DNA of 10,889 nt from an uncultured bacterium (GTDB taxonomy: Bacteria > Cyanobacteriota > Vampirovibrionia > Gastranaerophilales > Gastranaerophilaceae). Below the pieces are notes generated by a model that was not told the DNA's origin, did no database searches, and saw only the letters and a program-made list of their open reading frames with translations. The translations under genes and the position numbers were made by a program. Positions within the stretch are counted from its first letter, which is position 1. Each line of letters opens with the position of its first letter. The DNA lies in assembly GCA_945833895.1 (NCBI GenBank), contig CAMAGQ010000045.1, positions 1-10,889 of the forward strand, read 5' to 3'. This document shows, in pieces, positions 1-7,203 of the stretch.

Positions 1-69
1 ACCCTCCCACTCTGGGGGAGGGCTGAATTTCTTAATGAACGCAGTGAATTTAGAAATTCGGGAGAGGGT
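1..69. repeat. Palindromic intergenic repeat-like element at the window edge
   Basis: The sequence shows nested inverted repeats. The outer ends pair (ACCCTC at 1-6 with GAGGGT at 64-69). A local G/C-rich hairpin pairs CCCTCCC (2-8) with GGGAGGG (16-22). An inner stem pairs 25-36 with 48-59 (11 of 12 positions), closing on an 11-base loop. The G/C-rich ends stand out in AT-rich surroundings. No coding frame is visible. The layout, G-rich ends around an exchangeable stem-loop, is that of REP/MITE-like dispersed palindromes that I recall from gut bacterial genomes; this is from memory and unchecked. It could extend left of the window. It lies just beyond the argS terminator, a common place for such elements. 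Confidence 0.6.
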
Positions 70-83
70 TCTCCAAAACAAAC

Positions 84-117
84 TAATGCACCATCTCCGA
101 TTAGAGATGGTGCATTA
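84..117 (-). terminator. Intrinsic terminator of argS
   Basis: A perfect 14-bp stem pairs 84-97 with 104-117 around a 6-base loop (98-103). Read on the minus strand, the stem is followed by a T-rich tract (GTTTGTTTTG, 74-83). It lies about 40 bases past the argS stop codon, as expected for rho-independent termination. The plus-strand side is less T-rich, so the main direction is leftward. Confidence 0.85.
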
Positions 118-158
118 AATATTAGTCAAATCATTGCAAGCCTTGTGTGCAAAACACC

Positions 159-1898
159 TTACATTCTTTCAGGTGCGGTGACAGCAAGGATGCCAAGAGC
201 GTTTGACAGAACGGTTTTGAATGCCCAGATAAGCATTAATCTTGATTTTGTCAATTCCAAATCTTCCGTTATTACCCTTGTTGAATTGTAGAATGAATGG
301 AACTCAGCCGCTAAATCCTGAACATATCGGCAAATCGTATAAACTTGTCTTGTTTGTGCAGAGTTTACAATCAGCGATTTGAAATCTTCAAGTTTTAGAA
401 TAAGTTTTCTTGCATCCTTAACAGATTTTTCCGCTATATTCTTATCATAATTTGAAACAAGTTTCTTGAATTCCTCCTCAGTCAACACCGGCGGAATAGT
501 TTTGCCTGTTTCGGTATCAACTTTTTCAGAAGTTGCATTTCTGATAATTGAGCATGCCCTTGCGTGAGCATATTGAACATAAAATACAGGGTTTTCGTCA
601 GATTTTGTTTTGGCAAGTTCAATATCAAAATCAAGAGTTGTATCAATGTTTCTCATTGACATCCAAAATCTTGTCGCATCAACCCCGACTTCATCAATCA
701 AATCTTCAAGAGTAACCATGTTTTTACGTTTGCCCATGCGGACTTCATTACCGTTAATAACAAGATTTACAAGTTGACCAAGCAAAACTTCCAACTTATT
801 AGGGTCGTAACCAAGTGCTTCAATTGATGCCTTAACCCTTGCCACATAACCGTGGTGGTCAGCACCCCAAATATTTATCATACGGTCAAACCCGCGTTCA
901 AGTTTATCAATATGGTAAGCGATATCCGCTGTAAGGTATGTATTTGAGCCGTCAGCCTTTTTGATTACGCGATCTTGGTCGTCGCCATAATCTGAGGATT
1001 TAAACCATTCAGCACCTTCTTTGGTATAAATTTTACCGCTATCACGGAGTTTTTGAACGCACTGTTCAACTTTACCCGAATTATGCAGCGACAATTCTGA
1101 ATAAAACTTATCAAATGTAACCCTGAAATTATCCAACAAATCACGCTGAACCTTTTCCTCATACGCTTTTGCATAATCACAAAAGACCTGCAAATCAATT
1201 TTATCAAGGTCATTAGAAACTGAGTCAAGCAAATCTTTTTTATCCTTCAAAAACTGCTCGGCAACAGGAATTAAGTAATCACCCGGATAGTAATTCTTTC
1301 TTTCAGTTTCATCTTGCGGGAAGTCGACATTCTCGCCCAATGCCTGACGAATTCTGATAACCAGCGAACGTCCTAATTTTTGAATTTGAGAACCCGCATC
1401 ATTGATATAAAATTCCTGATAAACTTCATGTCCGTAGAATTTCAGAAGATTAGCAAGAGCACTGCCCATTGCAGCCCAACGACCATGACCGATATGGAAC
1501 GGCCCTGTCGGGTTTGCCGAAATGTATTCTAAAATAATCTTTTCTTTTTCAATATTTTCGGGTCTGCCAAATTCTTCACGCTTGTTGTAAATTTCTTCCA
1601 AAAGGTTTACAAGAAGAGAATCACCTGCTTTAAAATTGATAAACCCGCCGATTACAGAGTATTCGCAATCATCTTTGTCTATAAATTCAACAATTGCATT
1701 TGCAATCATAGGCGGTGCAATTCTCGCACTTCTTGCAAGAGAGGAAACATTCACCGCAAAATCTCCGAAATCAGGATTCTTCGGTTTTTCAACAGGTAAT
1801 GAGCCTTTTGTATATTCGCTCATTTGACCTAATTTTCCTGCTTCAATTGCTTTAATTATCGCATTTTCAACTTTATCTAAAAAATAATTTTTAAACAT
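159..1898 (-). CDS. argS: Arginyl-tRNA synthetase
   Basis: This class I aminoacyl-tRNA synthetase charges tRNA-Arg with arginine in the cytoplasm. The 579-residue length is normal for the family. The N-terminal tRNA-recognition (Arg_tRNA_synt_N) domain covers about residues 1-90 and includes NPDFGDFAVN. The HIGH ATP-binding motif is intact at 135-138 (TGPFHIGHGR). GADHHG (345-350) lies in the catalytic core. The KMSKS-loop position carries MGKRKN (388-393), a non-canonical form. The C-terminal DALR anticodon-binding domain begins near FYVQYAHARA (439-448), and the protein ends in APERM, the usual ArgRS terminus. The ATG at 1896-1898 has a TAAGAGG ribosome binding site (1904-1910). It lies 49 bp downstream of the phosphohexomutase gene on the same strand and is followed by a strong terminator, so it ends that transcription unit. 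Confidence 0.97.
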   Translation of the reverse strand: MFKNYFLDKVENAIIKAIEAGKLGQMSEYTKGSLPVEKPKNPDFGDFAVNVSSLARSARIAPPMIANAIVEFIDKDDCEYSVIGGFINFKAGDSLLVNLLEEIYNKREEFGRPENIEKEKIILEYISANPTGPFHIGHGRWAAMGSALANLLKFYGHEVYQEFYINDAGSQIQKLGRSLVIRIRQALGENVDFPQDETERKNYYPGDYLIPVAEQFLKDKKDLLDSVSNDLDKIDLQVFCDYAKAYEEKVQRDLLDNFRVTFDKFYSELSLHNSGKVEQCVQKLRDSGKIYTKEGAEWFKSSDYGDDQDRVIKKADGSNTYLTADIAYHIDKLERGFDRMINIWGADHHGYVARVKASIEALGYDPNKLEVLLGQLVNLVINGNEVRMGKRKNMVTLEDLIDEVGVDATRFWMSMRNIDTTLDFDIELAKTKSDENPVFYVQYAHARACSIIRNATSEKVDTETGKTIPPVLTEEEFKKLVSNYDKNIAEKSVKDARKLILKLEDFKSLIVNSAQTRQVYTICRYVQDLAAEFHSFYNSTRVITEDLELTKSRLMLIWAFKTVLSNALGILAVTAPERM

Positions 1899-1935
1899 AC
1901 TTACCTCTTAATCATTTGTATTTCAAGAATATTAT

Positions 1936-1964
1936 ATTATAAACAGCCTAAAATTTATAATCAG
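1936..1964 (-). promoter_or_regulatory. Possible internal promoter for argS
   Basis: On the minus strand a perfect TATAAT (1936-1941) lies 17 bp from CTGATT (1959-1964), which matches the TTGACA consensus at three positions. The -35 element falls inside the 3' end of the upstream gene. A second overlapping TATAAT lies at 1931-1936. AT-rich DNA produces such hexamers by chance, so this is tentative. It would allow argS expression independent of the gene upstream. Confidence 0.35.
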
Positions 1965-4230
1965 GGATTACAAACGGTTCATTGTTTGCATCTTTGTCGA
2001 CAAATTTCAGGTAATCGTTCAATGCTGTTTGTTTGCAATTTTCATACTCTGCCGCTGAAATCAACTTTGTGTGAAGTTCTGTTCTGTCGCCAGAATAATT
2101 TCCGAGAACATTCGCATATTTTTCAATATCGGTTTTATCAAGTCCGCCGCCGTATGCTTTTGTTTTGGCATCAGTTCCTGATGGTCTTATTTCAATATAT
2201 TTATCGGTAAATTCAAGATAAGTACCGTCACCAACGAATTTGACAGATTTTAAACTATCAAAATTCAACCCGTCTTGATTAAACTTATCGTTCAAAATAT
2301 TTTTGATATCTTCAACAGAAATACTGCCTGATTTATTCGCAATAGCAAGACTCAGATAGAACATATCGTTTTTAGTTCTCATAGCCTCGCCTGCAAGCTT
2401 AGACTTTTTAAGTTTTTCAATATCAGGTTCAGACTCGTTGTAGTATGCAATATCAACCCTAGTGTCAAATCTGCCGATAATTTTATTATCTTCAAAAACT
2501 TGATATAAATATTCTGATAATGAAACGGATTTTTCAGCAAGTGTCGAAATCAAAGCGGAAGCAACAATAATCGCTTCTGTTGCACTTTTTTCACGCATTG
2601 CAATCGCACGTCTGCCGTGAAGAGATTGTATTAACTCCTCCGTTCCCATAATCATTCCGCCTGATTCTTCGCCGCCAAACAGCAATCGTGGATTTACGCC
2701 AAGATTTATTGAGTTTCCGAAAACGTCATCAACAAAGACTTCTTCATTCGGATTATTTTTGAGTTTAAGTTCAACTTTTTTCATTATGTTTGCAATTTCT
2801 TTGAACCCGACAGGAACGTTCACAACTTTTACGTTGTTATTTCTTGCCCATTCATCCCAAGAAAGTGCAGAGGCGGTTGTTTTAATCATAAATCTCGGAT
2901 GATTATTCCAAAGATTTTCTTTCTTCAACTGTTTTGCCCAAAAATCAAACAACATCAAAAAGGCTTGGTTTGCGGTAAATACCGTCAAAATCTTCTTATC
3001 GTCCAATTTTATATAATCAATACCGAGTTTTTTCAATGTATCAATTCTGTCAACGCTTTCGGTCTGGGTGATTGTCAATCTGTCATGGTCAGGGTCAGTA
3101 ATCAAAACCGCAGTTCCGATAGGATAATCGGCAAGTTTTTCATCATAGTGCATTGTTTCAATTACAGGGAAATATTTTGTACCGTCTTGTTTTTTAGCAA
3201 GAACAGTCGCATCTACAGAATAATCATAGAAGGCTTTTTCACCTTTTGGAGTAGTGTCGTATTTGCCGATTGAATGGAAAAACGGGTCTTCTTCCGTATT
3301 GAACCACACAAATTTATCTTCTATTCCTAATTTTGCAAGAACCCTTGAAAGCGTTCTATATGCAGAACCGCCAACATTTTCTATAACAATTTTTGAATTA
3401 AATGCTTTAATCTTGTTTAAATTAATATCTTTAGCAACACCTGATTTCAAGTATTCAACGTACAAATCAACACCGTCATTAAGATTTTTCATAACTTCTT
3501 CATTTATCAGCGAATTATTGGTTGCGGAAAGTTTAATTTCATAACTGCCGTTTTCTCTTACTTTATTGAAAATTTCATGAATTTTTTCAACAAATTCCAT
3601 GGATTCTTCAGGCAAATACTGACTGCCTTGCGAGTTCAAATCTTTTGTAGCGTTTTTAACAGAAATTCCATGACTTGAAGTTATATATTCTCCGCCAAGC
3701 AAATCCAATTTAAAGGCAAGAAAAGATGCAAGCCAGATAGGAATAGTCTTTCTACCTTGCGGAACAAGAGTTTGAATCCCGTTTGCAGCCTGTACCCTTG
3801 CTATAGCATCAAGAAACATCTTTGAATTATACCTGACTTCACAACCAGCAACCTTAACAATTCTTTTATCAGGATATTTTTCATTAGCAACAAGTGCTTT
3901 TGCAAGTGTTGCAAGAATTATACCGATTAAATTAATCGGAAATCTTGTATCTTGAGGGAATAAAATATTTTGAGGACCGCGAATACCTGCGGTTGAAACT
4001 TTTGCTTCTTTTTCATAGCCTGCAAACCACTCTTCTAACCCTAAGCCTTCAGGATTTTTTACCTCGTCATAAGGCAATAAATGTTCTTTTTTTAATAAAA
4101 ATGAAATTTCGCCCTCATCTTCAATTTTAACCAACTCCATGTTTTTTATGTAATCAGGAGTTTTATCCCAAACACTTTTAAACAACTCATTTTCTAATTT
4201 ATTTTCTGATACTTTGCACTCTCTCATCAT
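1948..4230 (-). CDS. Large divergent alpha-D-phosphohexomutase (phosphoglucomutase/phosphomannomutase-like)
   Basis: The protein belongs to the alpha-D-phosphohexomutase superfamily, which moves phosphate between C1 and C6 of hexoses through a phosphoserine. All four signature loops are present in order: STAGIRG near residues 79-85; the active-site loop TSSHGIS at 184-190, with Ser186 as the likely phosphoserine; the metal-binding loop DPDHDR at 379-384; the sugar-binding loop GGEESGG at 519-525; and the phosphate-binding loop RPSGTDAK at 682-689. Two loops deviate: TASHNP is TSSHGI and DPDGDR is DPDHDR. At 760 residues it is much longer than the usual 450-580, with extra sequence between domains and about 70 residues after the phosphate loop. 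The GEESG form suggests a glucose or mannose substrate, but the substrate is unproven. It could supply hexose-1-phosphate for glycogen or envelope sugars. Ribosome binding site spacing favours the second Met (4225-4227) as start. argS follows 49 bp downstream. Confidence 0.85.
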   Translation of the reverse strand: MMRECKVSENKLENELFKSVWDKTPDYIKNMELVKIEDEGEISFLLKKEHLLPYDEVKNPEGLGLEEWFAGYEKEAKVSTAGIRGPQNILFPQDTRFPINLIGIILATLAKALVANEKYPDKRIVKVAGCEVRYNSKMFLDAIARVQAANGIQTLVPQGRKTIPIWLASFLAFKLDLLGGEYITSSHGISVKNATKDLNSQGSQYLPEESMEFVEKIHEIFNKVRENGSYEIKLSATNNSLINEEVMKNLNDGVDLYVEYLKSGVAKDINLNKIKAFNSKIVIENVGGSAYRTLSRVLAKLGIEDKFVWFNTEEDPFFHSIGKYDTTPKGEKAFYDYSVDATVLAKKQDGTKYFPVIETMHYDEKLADYPIGTAVLITDPDHDRLTITQTESVDRIDTLKKLGIDYIKLDDKKILTVFTANQAFLMLFDFWAKQLKKENLWNNHPRFMIKTTASALSWDEWARNNNVKVVNVPVGFKEIANIMKKVELKLKNNPNEEVFVDDVFGNSINLGVNPRLLFGGEESGGMIMGTEELIQSLHGRRAIAMREKSATEAIIVASALISTLAEKSVSLSEYLYQVFEDNKIIGRFDTRVDIAYYNESEPDIEKLKKSKLAGEAMRTKNDMFYLSLAIANKSGSISVEDIKNILNDKFNQDGLNFDSLKSVKFVGDGTYLEFTDKYIEIRPSGTDAKTKAYGGGLDKTDIEKYANVLGNYSGDRTELHTKLISAAEYENCKQTALNDYLKFVDKDANNEPFVIPDYKF

Positions 4231-4233
4231 TCT

Positions 4234-4237
4234 CTCC
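4234..4237 (-). promoter_or_regulatory. Ribosome binding site deciding the phosphohexomutase start
   Basis: On the minus strand AAAGGAGAGA precedes two consecutive ATG codons. The GGAG core lies 3 bases before the first ATG (4228-4230) and 6 bases before the second (4225-4227). The second has the better spacing, so the mature protein probably begins at residue 2 of the longest frame. Confidence 0.6.
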
Positions 4238-4273
4238 TTTATTTGTAATTAATAATACAATAAAAACAGATTA

Positions 4274-4319
4274 ACAGGTAGAATATGAACCTTTTTTATG
4301 TATAATATAAATACAGGTA
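4274..4319 (+). repeat. Short direct repeat ACAGGTA flanking a -10 element
   Basis: The heptamer ACAGGTA occurs at 4274-4280 and again at 4313-4319 in the divergent intergenic region, on either side of the TATAAT at 4301-4306. Two copies could be operator half-sites, but the 39-bp offset is not a whole number of helical turns and chance is possible. Confidence 0.3.
4301..4306 (+). promoter_or_regulatory. Likely -10 element for the acyltransferase pair
   Basis: A perfect TATAAT lies 27 bases before the ATG of the first acyltransferase gene. No convincing -35 hexamer sits at the standard spacing; a TTAACA at 4271-4276 is 24 bp upstream, too far. The 102-bp region between the divergent genes must hold promoters for both directions. 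No strong match was found for the minus-strand gene. Confidence 0.5.
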
Positions 4320-4332
4320 ATGGAGAGCAAAT

Positions 4333-5016
4333 ATGACAAAACAGAAAAAACAATATTCCACAAGAAAAGCCTCTCAATTTAACAGGTGGAGAGCATTATT
4401 TCAGTTTTTGGTTTGTAAAATCGGATATATGATAAGATTAAAACTGGTTTATAGAATAGAAGTTCACGGATTGGAAAATGTTCCGGAAGATAACAAATAC
4501 ATTGTATGCCCAAATCATCTTTCAACCTTAGATCCGCCTTTAATCTGTGCTATTATGCCAAGATGTGTAGCATTTATGGCGAAAAAGGAGTTATTTGATA
4601 TTCCGTTTTTAAGATGGTGGATAGATTGGCTCGGTGCGTTTTCGGTAAACAGAGAAAGCCTCGGCCCGTCTACAGTAAAAACAGTTCAAACAATACAAGA
4701 CAGCGACTGGGTTTTGGGAATGTTTCCGCAAGGAACACGAGGTGTCCCCGGTGAAATTAAAGGAGTAACAAAAGGCTTCGCAGGACTTGCCAAACTTACA
4801 AAATGCAACATTCTACCCGTCGGCATTATTGGTTCTCAAGAAGCAAGAAAAATGCCTTTCTCAGGAAAAATCATCGTTAATATAGGTGAAGTTATACCTT
4901 TTGATAAAAATCCGGATGTCGTTAAAAATAAATGGATTGACTCAATTCAACAACTTACCGGATTTAAGTATGTACCTGATGAAGAATTAGAAAAAGCAGA
5001 TAAAGGAGCTCGGTAA
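4333..5016 (+). CDS. PlsC-family 1-acyl-glycerol-3-phosphate acyltransferase (first of a pair)
   Basis: This is a lysophospholipid acyltransferase-family protein (PlsC/LPLAT), expected to acylate lysophosphatidic acid at sn-2 to give phosphatidic acid at the inner face of the cytoplasmic membrane. The catalytic NHx4D motif is intact (NHLSTLD, residues 61-67). Block III reads FPQGTR (131-136), with Gln where FPEGTR is usual, and a block IV-like ILPVGI follows at 160-165. A hydrophobic stretch near residues 21-35 may contact the membrane. The 227-residue length fits the family. The start is set by GGAGAG at 4322-4327 and an in-frame stop at 4318-4320. The stop lies 5 bases before the next acyltransferase gene, so the two form an operon. 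Substrate preference cannot be read from sequence; acylation of other lysolipids is possible. Confidence 0.88.
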   Translation: MTKQKKQYSTRKASQFNRWRALFQFLVCKIGYMIRLKLVYRIEVHGLENVPEDNKYIVCPNHLSTLDPPLICAIMPRCVAFMAKKELFDIPFLRWWIDWLGAFSVNRESLGPSTVKTVQTIQDSDWVLGMFPQGTRGVPGEIKGVTKGFAGLAKLTKCNILPVGIIGSQEARKMPFSGKIIVNIGEVIPFDKNPDVVKNKWIDSIQQLTGFKYVPDEELEKADKGAR

Positions 5017-5021
5017 TAAAA

Positions 5022-5729
5022 ATGGGCAAGGAAGTACGAAATTTTAACAGAAGATACGCGAAAGAATACAACATATTCAGATCAATATTTTATATGGGGT
5101 TTCTGTATATTGTAGTGTTTAACTTTTTTAATATCTTCTACAACTACAGGGTAGTCGGACGGGAAAATATTCCGAGAAATAAAAACGGAGAAAACAAGTA
5201 TATCTATGCAGCTAATCACGTTTCGATATTTGACCCTCCAATGGTTGTAATGGCGGCATTAAGACCTATTGCTTTTATGGCAAAAAAAGAGCTCTTTGAA
5301 CCGGGTGAAAAATTGAGTTGGCTTGTAAAAAGACTTGGTGCTTTTGCGGTCGACAGAACAAAACCTGAAATCGCAACTTTTAAAACAGTAAAAGATATTC
5401 TCAGCACAGACTGGACTCTCGGAATATTTCCGCAAGGCGGTATAAGACCTTACGGGAAACTCGAAGGCATCAGAAAAGGCTTTGTTGCAATTGCAAGAGC
5501 GGCAAAAGCAGATATTTTGCCTGTTGCTATTGCAGGCTGGGATGGATATCCTAAATTAAAACCGTTCACAAGACGTAATGTCACAATTAAAATCGGAACT
5601 CCTATCTCTTACAAATTAAAAGAAGATGAGATTATTTATGAATGGAGTAAACAAATTTCCGAAATGGCAGATTATGAAAATTGTGCCGAGATTCCTGAAT
5701 CAATGAAAACTAAAGAACTATCAGTTTAG
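5022..5729 (+). CDS. PlsC-family acyltransferase (second of a pair)
   Basis: This second PlsC/LPLAT-family acyltransferase has 235 residues. The catalytic NHx4D motif is NHVSIFD (65-71). Block III is FPQGGIRP (136-143), where the usual FPEGTR has lost both Glu and Thr and an Arg follows one position later. Block IV-like ILPVAI lies at 165-170. A hydrophobic segment near residues 22-42 could anchor it to the membrane. It shares long collinear stretches with its upstream neighbour (AFMAKKELF, LGAF.V.R, DW.LG.FPQG, ILPV.I.G), so the two probably arose by tandem duplication and may act on different lysolipids or acyl donors. The AAAGGAG site at 5002-5008 is 13 bases from the ATG, rather far, which suggests translational coupling to the first gene. 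A terminator follows. Confidence 0.86.
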   Translation: MGKEVRNFNRRYAKEYNIFRSIFYMGFLYIVVFNFFNIFYNYRVVGRENIPRNKNGENKYIYAANHVSIFDPPMVVMAALRPIAFMAKKELFEPGEKLSWLVKRLGAFAVDRTKPEIATFKTVKDILSTDWTLGIFPQGGIRPYGKLEGIRKGFVAIARAAKADILPVAIAGWDGYPKLKPFTRRNVTIKIGTPISYKLKEDEIIYEWSKQISEMADYENCAEIPESMKTKELSV

Positions 5730-5756
5730 TAAGTAATAAAATTATTTACAAAGACA

Positions 5757-5786
5757 AAATAAAGCCCCTTTTCAGGGGCTTTATTT
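5757..5786. terminator. Bidirectional intrinsic terminator between convergent genes
   Basis: A perfect 12-bp stem pairs 5757-5768 with 5775-5786 (core AGCCCC/GGGGCT) around the loop TTTTCA. It continues into T-rich sequence on the plus strand (to 5789) and on the minus strand (TTTATTTTG). It can end transcription of the acyltransferase pair from the left and of the HEAT-repeat gene from the right. Confidence 0.9.
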
Positions 5787-5813
5787 TTTAAAGAAAGGAA
5801 TTTTTGTGTTTGA

Positions 5814-6944
5814 TTAATTCTTATCCAATTTACTTAGTGCAACCTTAGCGGCTTCTGCAACATTCGGATCTGAGTCATTAGTTGCAACGGTGAATACAGT
5901 TGCTAAATCTTTCTTGTATTCAGGTCTTTGAATGAAACTCAATGCTTCGATTGCTGATGCTCTAATCAACGGATCAGAGTTGTCTTTCAAGTTGTCAACG
6001 ATTGTAACAAGTCCCGGAACATCAGTTAGAGGTACAGGTTGATTTGACAATCTTGCAACTTCATCTAAGTATAATTTATCCATTATTGCTGTTGTGAATA
6101 ATGCGAAACTCTTGTTTCTTTCTGCCTGTTCTTGAGGTGTAATTTCATTAGCAAGTTGTTTTTCTGCATCAGTTACTTCTTTGCCTGTTACGATTTTTTC
6201 TCTTGCTGCAAGTTGTTCCTTTGTTGGGCCTGCAAGTTTAGAAGCATCAAAGTTTACAATATTTGCTAATGATTCAAAAAGTTTTGGAACAAGCAATTCA
6301 GTTGCTTTTTCCGGTGAATTTTTAGCTAAATTAGCAATTTCCTCCATTGTGGCTGATTGAACATCAAAGTCAGAATTTGCTAATTTGTTAATATAAGAAT
6401 CTATATCAACTTGCGGAGCGACAGTGTCTGCAGGAACAACTTCAGGTTTTTGTTCTACAGTCTGAGTTCCCGGAGTAGAAACAACAGGAGCCGGAACTTC
6501 CGGAGTTGGTTGAGCAGTTGTATCTACAACGTTTGGAACAGTCGGTGCATTGTTGTTAATTTGAGGACCGTTAACCACTACCGGCTGTTGTACAGGAACA
6601 GGCTGAGTAACAGGTGCTTGTTCTGTTGTCGGTGCCGGAACCGGTGCCGGAGCAGGTTGAGTAGTTGGAACCTGTGTTGTTACCGGTGGTTGTGAAGTCG
6701 GCACTTGTACCGGCGGATAACATACAGGAACGGTTTGTGTCGTCGGGTATGTATAGTACGGTACTTGCGGGTACTGGTAAATCGGAGCCGTCGGTTGTTG
6801 GGCTTGTTGTCCTGCACCCACTGACGGGTTATTGATTTCAATGTTTACTGCATTTAATTTTTGAGGTTGCTGAGGTACCGGCATAAATGTTGCTTGTTGT
6901 TGAAGCACATACGGTGTCATCGGTACACATGGAATTTGATTCAT
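5814..6944 (-). CDS. Pro/Gln-rich protein with C-terminal HEAT-type repeats
   Basis: The function is not recognised. The 376-residue protein has three visible parts. Residues 1-180 are low-complexity, rich in Pro, Gln, Thr and Val with several Tyr at 56-66 and 76, and are probably disordered. Residues 181-300 are predicted helical, with many Ala, Lys and Glu. Residues 305-374 look like two HEAT/Armadillo-type helical repeats: the phrases DNSDPLIRASAIEAL (321-335) and NDSDPNVAEAAKVAL (356-370) align with each other and with the HEAT consensus. There is no signal peptide or membrane segment, so a cytoplasmic scaffold or adaptor is the simplest reading. HEAT repeats usually bind proteins; no enzyme motif is seen. 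The start has an AGGA site (6953-6956) at good spacing. It is a single-gene unit, divergent from the transketolase-ftsEX cluster and closed by the bidirectional terminator. Confidence 0.8.
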   Translation of the reverse strand: MNQIPCVPMTPYVLQQQATFMPVPQQPQKLNAVNIEINNPSVGAGQQAQQPTAPIYQYPQVPYYTYPTTQTVPVCYPPVQVPTSQPPVTTQVPTTQPAPAPVPAPTTEQAPVTQPVPVQQPVVVNGPQINNNAPTVPNVVDTTAQPTPEVPAPVVSTPGTQTVEQKPEVVPADTVAPQVDIDSYINKLANSDFDVQSATMEEIANLAKNSPEKATELLVPKLFESLANIVNFDASKLAGPTKEQLAAREKIVTGKEVTDAEKQLANEITPQEQAERNKSFALFTTAIMDKLYLDEVARLSNQPVPLTDVPGLVTIVDNLKDNSDPLIRASAIEALSFIQRPEYKKDLATVFTVATNDSDPNVAEAAKVALSKLDKN

Positions 6945-6984
6945 TTAAAAGTTCCTTTCCTTTTATAAAATTTAGTCTATTACT

Positions 6985-6990
6985 ATTCTA
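6985..6990 (-). promoter_or_regulatory. Possible -10 element for the HEAT-repeat gene
   Basis: TAGAAT on the minus strand (one mismatch to TATAAT) lies about 40 bases upstream of the start codon. The -35 region is weak (TTATCT at 18-bp spacing), so the call is tentative. Confidence 0.35.
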
Positions 6991-7091
6991 CCCTTTAAAA
7001 GCCGGTGAAGATAAAATATTGCTATTTTTCATCAGATTTTTAATAAAACTTTACATTTATTTTTAAAAGCCTTGCTATACCTGGGCTACAG

Positions 7092-7120
7092 CCATTTATA
7101 AAATTTATTATTCCATTTAT
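7092..7120 (+). repeat. Direct repeats CCATTTAT, 21 bp apart, abutting the -35 element
   Basis: CCATTTAT occurs at 7092-7099 and 7113-7120. The offset of 21 bp equals two helical turns, and the second copy touches the -35 hexamer of the transketolase promoter. This geometry suits an activator binding twice on one DNA face, but short AT-rich repeats also arise by chance. Confidence 0.35.
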
Positions 7121-7148
7121 TGGATAAGATTTATTTTTATGCTAAAAT
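7120..7148 (+). promoter_or_regulatory. Extended -10 promoter of the transketolase-ftsEX cluster
   Basis: TTGGAT (7120-7125) and TAAAAT (7143-7148) are separated by exactly 17 bp, and TGC (7140-7142) directly before the -10 gives the extended -10 form. Transcription would start near 7155, leaving a leader of about 50 bases. No other promoter of similar quality was seen between 7149 and the right edge, so it probably drives the downstream genes too. Confidence 0.65.
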
Positions 7149-7203
7149 TACATGTGGTAGGGAGTAAAAATCACCGAAAAGGCGGATATATTTGAGGATA
7201 TAG

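Noticed and set aside
2899..3544. Plus-strand open frames of 96-124 codons opposite the phosphohexomutase gene
   Set aside because: They are antisense to a gene with clear family motifs, have no recognisable domains, and overlap each other.
6411..6695. Plus-strand Arg/Ser/Cys-rich frame opposite the Pro-rich region of the HEAT-repeat gene
   Set aside because: Its odd composition is the antisense reading of low-complexity Pro/Gln codons; it has no independent support.
6600..6710. Short repeats in DNA such as GGTGCCGG that look like a repeat array
   Set aside because: They are imperfect and irregular, and come from the repeated Pro/Ala/Val/Thr codons of the protein; there are no spacers as in a CRISPR array.
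7050..7081. TTTACA followed by TGCTATACC as an alternative plus-strand promoter
   Set aside because: The spacing is 20 bp and the -10 matches only four positions; the extended -10 promoter at 7120-7148 is much better.
7139..7195. A short frame of 18 codons upstream of the transketolase gene that could be a leader peptide
   Set aside because: The promoter -10 element (7143-7148) lies inside it, so the transcript would start after its ATG, and it has no ribosome binding site.
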